Of a stretch of DNA of 29,064 nt, positions 20,431-29,064 are shown piece by piece. The notes below the pieces were generated by a model. That model was not told the origin of the DNA, did not search any database, and was given only the letters and a program-made list of their open reading frames with translations. The position numbers and the translations under genes are program-made. Position 1 is the stretch's first letter. Each line of letters begins with the position of its first letter. The stretch is from Euprymna scolopes (lineage: Eukaryota; Mollusca; Cephalopoda; Sepiida; Sepiolidae). Location: contig CM044511.1 of NCBI GenBank assembly GCA_024364805.1, positions 32,457,255-32,486,318 on the forward strand, written 5' to 3'.

Positions 20431-21063
20431 ACATGTCTTAGCGTCTTTCTGTGCTTCTCCCAGACAAAACAACCCACCGTCCACGTCGTGACCACTGCAA
20501 CGCAGACGGAGCCCTGATGAACGGGAAGTGTCCTGCGCCGTATAACTGGACCTCCACTTCCTTGTGGGCCAAGGTTATTTGACCAAAGGCTAAGGGTGAT
20601 ATAACACTGACAGGAAGGAAAACAAAGTGTCCAGTAACGGTTATGGTTTTGCTGTTTTCTTTTTCAAGTGAAAACCACACCAGTCCGCTGCACATCTTCG
20701 AAGTCGGTCTGAAAGTCAACAGCAAAGTGTACCTGGATGTACTGGAGAGTGTGCTGACCCCTTCAAGCAATCAGGTTCCCGCTAGCAGGCCTTGAGTGTG
20801 GCAGACCGACAGCGCCGTCCCATAAGTTCAAGGAGAACCAGTCTTGGGTTCAGAAGGAGTACTAGGACTTTGTATCCTTCTGTTACTCGCCGCTCTTTTC
20901 CTCCGATCTGAACCCGTTGGACTACTTCGTTTGGTAATATATTGAGAACATGACCAAAACAAGCCTGATCGCCGCCATCCGCCGCATTGTGGAAAAGGTA
21001 TGCTTCAATTTCCGGAACTGTATTGAGACGGTGCTTGAGGCTGATGGCGGCTACATAAAATAG
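20431..21063 (+). mobile_element. Second mariner fragment, catalytic and C-terminal part
   Basis: GC-richer than its surroundings. FEVGLKVNSKVYLDVLESVL (near 20694-20755) matches the mariner block before the second catalytic Asp; WQTDSA follows near 20800. Then SDLNPLDYFVW (20902-20934) carries the third Asp, and IRRIVEKVCFNFRNCIETVL with EADGGYIK ends at TAG (21061-21063). The frame changes several times and a TAA follows YFVW at 20935. No N-terminus and no terminal repeats are seen, so it is a truncated relic, distinct in sequence from the mariner at 18316-19197. Confidence 0.85.
20902..21063 (+). pseudogene. Mariner transposase C-terminus with third catalytic Asp
   Basis: 54 codons including the final stop. 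They read SDLNPLDYFVW, a TAA, then YIENMTKTS, IRRIVEKVCFNF and EADGGYIK. In mariner enzymes the Asp of NPLDY is the last member of the DD34D metal-binding triad. The rest is the C-terminal helix region. Confidence 0.88.
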
Positions 21064-21369
21064 ACGTGAGTATTACTACATAATCTTGTGACCTGAATTG
21101 ATTTTTTAAAATAAAAGTTAAAAAAAAAAATTATCGTCCAATTCTGTATTAATTGTTAGATCATTTGTTTCTTTATTTTAGGTATTTTTAAAACAGATAA
21201 TTTAAATAATCCTTTCTCAATCTGTTTGTTGTAAAGATATAAAACATTTTCATGAATGTTTTTACGTATTTGCGTTTTTGCCATGTTTTTTCTGTTATAT
21301 TCTATGTTTGTGTTTGGAAATTATATTTTTTCACGAACACAGTTTTACTGTTTATGTAAGTTTAATGTT
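21064..21369. other. AT-rich flank without recognised gene
   Basis: Probable 3' flank of the mariner fragment. An A tract occurs at 21119-21130. The short open frame near 21256 has no recognised domain. Confidence 0.5.
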
Positions 21370-21460
21370 TATATACATATATATATATATACATATATAT
21401 ATACAGATATATATACATATATATATATATACATATATATACATATATACATATATACAT

Positions 21461-21525
<65 letters not shown>
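21370..21525. repeat. TA microsatellite, interrupted then pure
   Basis: ACATATAT-type units followed by a pure TA run of about 50 bp. Confidence 0.97.
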
Positions 21526-21527
<2 letters not shown>

Positions 21528-21740
21528 TTTTCTCGTAAAACGACGTTAGACAATACGGTTCTTTAAAGAATCCATTTCTCATAGTACAGACAACGCAAAA
21601 TAAATATATGGAAATTATGTAAGTATACAGCCCTTTTATTAATAATACATTAAATGTAAACATTCTTTTAATGACCATAAGACCAAAATTTGAAAAGTTT
21701 CAACATCAAAATAGTGTAAACAAATATAGAAACAAGTTAA

Positions 21741-22130
21741 TTATCGAAAGTGTTCAAATTATTAGCCTTTGTAGTCTATGAACAGCTGACAACGCTCTCT
21801 GATTAAATCCAACACCTTCATAATCCGTTCAATTGGTATGTTGACACATCTTTAAATGGTTGCTTTCAACTCCTTCCATCCTTCACCAGAAAAATTTTCT
21901 AGGGGGGGGGCAAATCCAGTAAGCGTGAACAGGAATCGATGAGTCATGTTTGTCCAAAAAATCTGTTTCGCAGACGACTATCAAGATATGCTATAACGTC
22001 ATGACGATAGTGTGGAAGTGTTACATCCTGTATTTTTTATTCCTAATTTTTAGGAACGTGGTATAGCGTATGCATTTAGCAAGTTGACCTAATTTAAAGA
22101 GTGTATACATTTTATTGGGACACCCTTTGT
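21741..22130 (-). mobile_element. Third mariner-type transposase fragment with one end
   Basis: Minus strand. WKELKATI (from 21878), then RCVNIPIERIMKVLDLIRER, CQLFIDYKG and FEHFR to a stop at 21741-21743. This matches the mariner-type C-terminus ELK..I......IP...I..V......R...CI...G.HFEH. Stops interrupt it after ATI and after YKG. On its left (22130-22091, minus) GGGTGTCCCAATAAAATGTA is typical of a mariner terminal repeat. The catalytic region between is mostly lost. The opposite end is not identified. Confidence 0.7.
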
Positions 22131-22174
22131 ATCCAAATTTATTCACTGCCATAACTGTATATTTCTAAAAACAC

Positions 22175-22440
22175 TAGTTGTATAGTTCCTTCAAATTCAA
22201 ATATTTTCTGGTTCTCATAGGTGTATAATTACTCTAATACCAGTTGTATAGCTGTCTATGTCATGCCAGGTGTATCGTCGTATATCTTCAATGGCAGTAA
22301 TATGGATGTATATTCACTTACATATAAGTTGCATGGTTATATAATTACTTCCATGGCAGTAGTAGAGTCGTATATATTCTTCACTTCCAGTTGTATAGCG
22401 GTATGGTTTCATCAATGCCACTTGTATGTGTGCAATCCTG
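22175..22440 (+). repeat. Degenerate ~30-bp tandem repeat
   Basis: About eight diverged units of 25-38 bp built on CCAGTTGTATAG...GTATAT..TTCATCAATG. Anchors recur as AGTTGTATAG (22177), AGGTGTATAA (22219), CAGTTGTATAG (22242), CCAGGTGTATCG (22267), GCAGTAATATGG (22294), AAGTTGCATGG (22326), GCAGTAGTAGAG (22355), CAGTTGTATAGCGG (22388) and CCACTTGTATG (22418). Confidence 0.7.
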
Positions 22441-22538
22441 CGGATTTTATTTAAATACCAAACAACCGTTGTACTTCGGCGTCTTTCGATGTATAGCAAC
22501 ATTGACGTATCGGAAAAGACGAAAAATGTGTGTGGATG

Positions 22539-22541
<3 letters not shown>

Positions 22542-22606
<65 letters not shown>
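22542..22606. repeat. (TA)n microsatellite
   Basis: Pure TA tract. Confidence 0.97.
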
Positions 22607-22611
<5 letters not shown>

Positions 22612-24357
22612 ACAAGATGTTTGTCTTGAGAGAGAGAGAACACGATGGTGAAAGGAAATAAGTATCTGTAAACTTGAATAAATCGCATACATAATGACAT
22701 CCTAAACGGCTGTGTCGATAGTTAGAAATTACACACAAATGTAAGTCATATACTTGGCAGTGTTCTTATGCTTTGTATCGAATGACGACGATAAGTATCG
22801 ATAATCGACACTCGATAAAATCTGGAAAAAAGAATAGATAATTTTAACTACAATTGACGTTTTATACAGTCGAATATCACGTTTTCCATCTGAGAAGAAA
22901 TTTTTACCAATTTTAACAGAAAGGGTCAACATATCAAATAAAGATTTTGTATTTCCGATTGATGCGTTCGAACCAGCTATATCTGGTTAGAGCATAAATG
23001 AACCATAATACTTGCCTTTTTTCTGTTCAAACTTTTACAGCACACTAGAATTCACAAGTATATTAATATCATACTTTAACTGTTGTATAAATTGATTCCA
23101 GATGAGCTTAAAATCATTTGGTATGTTACTTTTATTATTATTATGATTACAACTTCTAATGACTCCTTTGAAAATGAAAGTTTTCACCTTGACAAATTTG
23201 GTGAAAGTATGTTCGGTTTTTTAACTTGAAGTTCAAAGTATAGTATATGAGTATGCGTGTGGACGTATTTGTGGGCGTGATAATGTGTGTTGTCGAGAAA
23301 GTGTATGAGAGAGAGAAGGAAATAAAAATCTAAATTATAATAAATTTCATTGTCTTGGCCAAACTCTAGTTTGGAAAGAGTCCAGGGGTCAGTAACACTG
23401 GCTTTCGTTTTATATTCGAAAGCAAAGTACTCGCCCGCATTTTGTTCTTTCTCTCTTATGGTTTGTTGGACATAAATAGTATGAAAATGAATTACTGGCC
23501 AGCCTCAGAGTTGTGTGTCAGAACTGTCTAAAACGTGTCACTTTGTCTTAATTGCTTCATCACCAAACGTTTGTTGCACGCCTTCCAAACATTTATTGCT
23601 TTAAGATTCTCTCTTGTTTTCGTTTCACGTCCATCGCTTTACGTCACTTTTGAAAGCTTGTCCACGGGGATTCGGGTGTGGAGTAGGCAAGTTTATTCTT
23701 GAAACAACCTAGAGACAATAAACGATAGTTATTCTACATCTAATAGGACGGCTTAATGATAGTCTTCCTCTTGTGCGGTTTCAGGTTTCGCCACGTCAAG
23801 CAGGCATCGTTTTCAAATTTTATCTGTTCACTGTCTATAAACTTGCTTAATCTCCTGTGGTTTTCATCGTATGAGGTATTGCTCAATTATACTGCCTACG
23901 TCCGGTTCTCTGCCTCTCCTCCTCCTCTTCCTCTACTCCGAGAATTTCGATTACACAAGACTAACATATGTTACTCTGCGCCTCAATCTTGATACATGAG
24001 GAGACGGCTTATATCAAAGATTATTTACCCGAAAAAGATTTTTAAAAATAATGTTTTCATTTTAATTCACCGTCACATAAAATATGCCTGATCGATGATT
24101 GAAGTTTCAATGCACAATTATACTGCAGTGTTTAGTAAACATCGATTTAAAACAGCAAGACATCAACAATTATGAACCTTTAAGTGTTGGCCCCAATGCA
24201 GCAAAAGTTATAGTTGCGTAAATGATTCATATAACTTCCGTCTGCTTCATTTCCCCTACAAATGACAAATTACTCTTATTGAGCACTCGTTATATTTTTC
24301 AAGTATGCGACATATTAAAATACATAAATAGCATCACAAGATATAGAACACTTGGTA
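22607..24357. other. 1.75 kb without recognised gene
   Basis: Contains GA-rich bits (22628-22640, 23308-23320) and a 7-bp dyad GCTTTCG/CGAAAGC at 23402-23424. No coding family recognised. The open frame near 23756 (78 codons) shows no domain. Confidence 0.5.
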
Positions 24358-24381
24358 ATCATCATCATCATCATCATCATC
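24358..24381. repeat. (ATC)n microsatellite
   Basis: About eight ATC units. On the minus strand it is (GAT)n at the end of a GC-richer block (24382-24510). Some LINE families have such tails, but no LINE protein is visible, so I do not call one. Confidence 0.93.
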
Positions 24382-25788
24382 AGTCTTGACGATGACTAGC
24401 TGGTGTCTCAGTGCTTTATCCCTCGGTGTTGGCGTAGTCTCACTCCGTCACTTTCCACCTTGGCTCCAAACTTGCTTGCGCAGTTTAGGTGCACTATCTG
24501 TTGCGCATCAGGTAGACACTCTCTGTTCTTTTTTTATTATGGCTTATTAAGAAGGCTCTCTTGTCCAATATGTGTATTCAGTTCGTGATGCAGATTATTT
24601 TGCTGGCTCTTATTTTGTTATGTTGGTGTACCATATATAGATATGGATTTTTGGATCCAATCAAGTATTTTATTCTAAATGGGGAGTCGTATATCGATAA
24701 AGTAAGCTCTATAGTCTGTCTTAAACGCGATTACTAGGATGGGTTTGTAATGGCTACCCAAGATCAAAGCTTGATTACAGTGATATTTTCTAAAAATAAA
24801 AATGAGTTACCTGATATCCCGCTAAAAGATTCTGCGGGATACTACTTATGTACTGCGCAATACAGTGGAATATGTAATTATCTAGTCTGGACGGTCTTAA
24901 AAGTTGAAGATCAATGAACCCGCATTTCCTGGAGCTATATACAAGAAAGTACAGCCATAAATTAGGAGTACGTCATCCACAACCTGACAATAATATTTGA
25001 CATGAAAGAGAAAAGGTAACCTTTTTAAACGTGTGTGCTGTTTACGATGCTGGACTGAAGGACTTAGACGGTAAACAGAACGAAACAGCAACGTCTTGTA
25101 ATCTCGAGAACAGCTCTGTGATTCCAGTAAACATCCGAGCAAACGGACTTATGTAAAATAATTTAAAAAAGAACTACCTGGCAGATCTACCTGGTGAATC
25201 AAGTGTAAAAGAGATTCACGCAATTGCACTAAATGAGACGGACAAACTCATTAAAATATCTATTAAACGGATTACAAAATATATCAGGCGAAAATTTTAC
25301 ACAAGGTAAGAGGACAGTTCCCTAGCTTGAACAAAATTATTGAGAAAATTTAAATTACAAATTAACGATTATAAACCTAATATGTTTAAATTACCTCGAA
25401 CATGTTTGCCTATTAGTGAAATATATTTCAATAAATAGTTTCCATGTAAAAGTACTTCCTTTATTGCGAGTAATTTAAAAAAACGGTACTGAGTTTAAAA
25501 TATTTGCTTTATATATTTCTTTTTATTATATTTGTTAATGCTCCACATTCTCGGAAAAAAGATTAAGAAAAATGATTAGTAAATTAGTCTATATTTTAGT
25601 TTATGATAATTTGTGTGAATGCTGAATTAATATATGACAAAATGTTACACAGGACTATCATATTAAAACAATCTTTCTATATTTACAAGATAATTATTAA
25701 CAGAAATACAAATATGACTGCGAATTCTAGTTTATTGTTTATTGTGAACGCAACGGAATTTTATGGTATATGAATAAATAAATATAAA
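24382..25788. other. 1.4 kb without recognised gene
   Basis: A hairpin TATCCCGC/GCGGGATA lies at 24815-24841 (loop 11 nt). Around 25000-25320 the + strand has two open stretches without a Met and with no recognised domain. They could be very old transposon coding. Confidence 0.45.
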
Positions 25789-25833
25789 TATGTATATATA
25801 TGTATACAAGAATATATATATATATATATATAT
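25789..25833. repeat. TA-rich microsatellite
   Basis: Interrupted TA tract. Confidence 0.92.
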
Positions 25834-26050
25834 TGCATTGTTTAATAAAAGACATAAGATAATCTCCCCCTTTATTTCTTCAGTTTTAAGTTTAGCGTTT
25901 TAATCAAACGTATGCTAACCGATATAAAATATTCCATTAGCGTTCTTTTAAAAAATATCATTTCATAAGTTGAAAATCTACAATAAACATCCATATAATT
26001 ACCTTGACCTTAATTGCTGATTTCAAAAGGCGAAGAATTGAAAGGTAAAT

Positions 26051-26140
26051 AATATATATATATATATGTATCTGTGTATATGCGTGCGTATGTATATGTA
26101 TATATATGTGTATATATATGTATATATATATGTATATGTG
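26051..26140. repeat. TA/TG microsatellite
   Basis: TATATGTATA-type units with GTGTATATGCGTGCGTA inside. Confidence 0.93.
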
Positions 26141-26703
26141 TTTCTATGAAATTTATTAGAAATATATTATTATAATATTATATTTAAACCAACTTCAGAT
26201 TTATAATTTTATTCTATTTTATTTCTATCTTTAACCCATACTAATTTGCTTATAAAGTAAATACATACCTTTTATTTTAATTTTTTTTCCATATACATCT
26301 GCCTTACTTTTAATGCTAGGTTTATTTATGGTGTCTTTTACATATATTAAAACCTCTTCCCAATACTTTTGCTGATGAAGAAAATTTGTCTTTTTTTTAA
26401 AGTACTATATGTAAAAATTATTGTCCGTGGCTTAATGTCTACCACAATAAAAAAACATTGTTTTCCGAAACGATCGTACAAATTATTGACTTTGTTGTCG
26501 TACCTTCTTGTGAAACGGATTTTTAATGTAATTCTAATTTGAATTTTAAATTATCAATCGCATTACTGAAAATTATATTATCTCTATGATATTTGCCTAT
26601 CGAGCTTATTATATATCTAAATTAAAACGACCACTTTTTGTCCTGTATTTTAATTTTATTATACACTCTGCTCTTTAGACTATTGTTCTAATCTCCTTTA
26701 AGT
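26141..26703. other. AT-rich DNA without recognised gene
   Basis: Nothing recognised. Confidence 0.6.
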
Positions 26704-26730
26704 TTATATATATATATATATATATATATT
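26704..26730. repeat. Short (TA)n microsatellite
   Basis: Pure TA tract of 27 bp. Confidence 0.93.
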
Positions 26731-26941
26731 GCCTGTTTATTATACAAACATTTATGCCGCCATTTTTCTTTCTGTCTATAAACACTATGTGCATTTCTGA
26801 TAAGAATATGCAAGGAAAACTGCAATATTAGCATAAAACCCATTGATTGCTTGCTCTACATTAAAAACGAACGTCAGTGAAATGCACCGAAGTGTCATAC
26901 TAAAAGAAGTGATTGTAAAGATTACTAACACATGATATCTC

Positions 26942-27824
<883 letters not shown>

Positions 27825-27985
27825 GGAGAGAGAGAGAGAGATAGAGGGAAAGAAAGAGAGAGAAAGAGAGAGCGAATGAAGTAGAATGGAAAAGAATGAG
27901 AAATAGAATTAAACAGAAGGCGAGAATAAAATAGAATAAAATAGAATAAAATAGAAAGAAATAGAAAAAGAGATAGAAAGACGAA
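27825..27985 (+). repeat. Polypurine-rich tract, (GA)n then (ATAGAATAAA)n-like
   Basis: About 160 bp in which pyrimidines are rare on the + strand. GAGAGA runs are followed by three AATAAAATAG units near 27924-27955. Long polypurine tracts can adopt triplex structures; this is general knowledge, not shown here. Confidence 0.88.
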
Positions 27986-28162
27986 TATGCTTATACTCTA
28001 AAAACAATGATTCGTTATCTAATTTATACTATGTCGTTTTCAGATTCCTGCTGTTTTTCTGTACTATCTCTATCAAGTTATTTTTGCTCGTATCTATTAT
28101 GTGAACATCCATTTCTCTAGTCTAATCTTTTTCAAATCTGTTTTCCTTCTCTTTTTTTAATA
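27986..28162. other. Spacer without recognised feature
   Basis: Pyrimidine-richer DNA between the polypurine tract and the minisatellite. Confidence 0.5.
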
Positions 28163-28600
28163 ACACATAGTGCAGATCATGCACACATAGTGTATATTAT
28201 ATACAAATGGTGAAGATTACATACACATGGTGAAGATTACATACACATGGTGTAGATTACATACATATGGTGTAGATTATATACACATAGTGTAGATTAT
28301 ATACACATACTGTAGATTATATACACATAGTGTAGATTGTATACACTTGGTGTAGATTATATACAAATAGTGTAGATTGTATACACGTGGTGTAGATTGT
28401 ATACACGTGGTGTAGATTGTATACACGTGGTGTAGATTGTATACACGTGGTGTAGATTATATACACATAGTGTAGATTGTATACACTTGGTGTAGATTAT
28501 ATACAAATAGTGTAGATTGTATACACGTGGTGTAGATTATATAAACATAGTGTAGATTGTATACACGTGGTGTAGATTATATACACATAGTGTACACATA
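28163..28600 (+). repeat. 20-bp minisatellite (~22 units) with E-box-bearing variants
   Basis: The unit is TGTAGATTATATACACATAG. Subtypes differ at the end (ACACATAG, ACACGTGG, ACACTTGG, ACAAATAG) and at ATTAT/ATTGT. Six units carry CACGTG (28384, 28404, 28424, 28444, 28524, 28564). A block of at least 70 bp starting at 28321 recurs from 28461, a 140-bp (seven-unit) higher-order period. Left-hand units (28163-28260) are the most diverged. Confidence 0.96.
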
Positions 28601-28940
28601 ATGTCGACTTCCCTCACATCAACAGCGAAAGAAAGGGGATAAAGCTGACTAGAAAATGACGAGAGACGCGGCGCATCACACAGATATAAAGCGAGAAATG
28701 ACCAAAACAGTTGCTGAACACTACATAGGGATATTGCAGGTTACGAACGGTCGTGCGAAGGCAACAAAATGGTGGTTGACCTTCAGGTAAAAACGAAAGA
28801 AAAACAAGTGAAGATTGTAAGTCCTCTCTCCTATACTCCTCTCTCGTGTATTTAATTGGCGTGTTCCGTATTTTGCCGTTTATTTTTGTTATTGTTTAAA
28901 GATACATGTTCGTCAGTATTTCCTTTTTTCGATATTATAG
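28601..28940. other. Spacer between the minisatellite and its inverted outpost
   Basis: Of balanced base composition. An ATG in good context (AACAAAATGG, 28769) is followed after six codons by CAG|GTAAAA (28784-28792), a possible splice donor. This alone does not support a first exon. Confidence 0.4.
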
Positions 28941-28944
28941 TAAG

Positions 28945-29019
28945 ATACATAGTGTTGATTATATACACATAGCGGAGATTGTATACACGTGGTGTATACA
29001 ATCTACACTATGTGTATAT
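28945..29019. repeat. Minisatellite outpost with head-to-head inversion
   Basis: Direct units run from about 28945 to 28990 and then flip. The arm 28961-28988 and the arm 28992-29019 are reverse complements over 28 bp with two mismatches, separated by only GTG. The arms are made of the same 20-bp unit as the array at 28163-28600. A seventh CACGTG lies at 28986-28991, at the centre. Confidence 0.93.
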
Positions 29020-29064
29020 ATTCCCTATCGTTATTCTTTGTTTATTTTTTTCATTTTAAACGAA

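Noticed and set aside
20438-20770. 110-codon minus-strand open frame
   Set aside because: It lies opposite the mariner transposase remnant, whose + strand motifs explain the region.
22972-23036. tRNA-like A box (TGGTTAGAGC, 22990) with a weak B-box-like GTTCAAAC about 40 bp later, suggesting a SINE head
   Set aside because: The B box is a poor match and there is no cloverleaf, tail or target duplication.
24403-24588. 61-codon open frame after the (ATC)n tract
   Set aside because: Composition is Cys/Ser/Leu-rich without a domain, and the surrounding block looks like non-coding repeat sequence.
25000-25320. Open stretches on the + strand reading VTFLNVCAVYDAGLKDL and IHAIALNETDKLIKI
   Set aside because: No Met, interrupted, and no family recognised; too weak to call a gene.
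28163-28600. CRISPR-like array because of the regular 20-bp repeats
   Set aside because: There are no unique spacers between units and the context is eukaryotic; it is a plain tandem minisatellite.

Overview
This window looks like gene-poor, AT-rich animal nuclear DNA. It has no prokaryotic operon structure, no long host exon I can defend, many (TA)n/(CA)n/(TC)n/(ATT)n microsatellites, and a dense set of decayed transposable elements: LINE, Penelope-like, Ty3/gypsy and several mariner copies. The LINE and gypsy lineages, together with long TA tracts, fit a mollusc, most likely a cephalopod. That assignment is inference from general family knowledge, not a database result.

Layout: 1-30 is a (GT)n tract. 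31-1800 is a 5'-truncated non-LTR retrotransposon (reverse transcriptase and C-terminus, + strand). 1985-2061 is a 77-nt near-perfect hairpin between TA tracts. 2060-5720 is mostly AT-rich DNA with simple repeats and one NRF1/ETS-like site cluster near 3574. 5722-6049 is the GIY-YIG end of a Penelope-like element. 6469-6615 is a TC/CA/TA tract. 8281-8960 is a 12-bp-based minisatellite with a higher-order layer, and 9751-10145 is a five-copy 79-bp minisatellite with alternating subtypes.

10408-14615 is an old Ty3/gypsy element with both LTRs and a 5-bp target duplication (ATATG). A LINE 3' fragment is nested in it, and its leader holds a repeated primer-site-like module. About 15430-18300 is a diverged tandem duplication. 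Its first copy carries an inserted (AAT)n-tailed retroelement fragment; its second abuts a deleted mariner (18316-19197). Two more mariner-type fragments lie at 20640-21063 (+) and 21741-22130 (-), with a degenerate ~30-bp repeat at 22175-22440.

The right part is AT-rich with long TA tracts and a polypurine block (27825-27985). It ends in a 20-bp minisatellite (28163-28600) and an outlying inverted copy of it (28945-29019).

No genes act together here. Most of the recognisable coding sequence is transposon debris. The observations most worth a second look are the hairpin at 1985-2061, the inverted outpost of the 20-bp minisatellite, the two minisatellites with higher-order structure, the duplicated leader module in the gypsy fossil and the tandem duplication.
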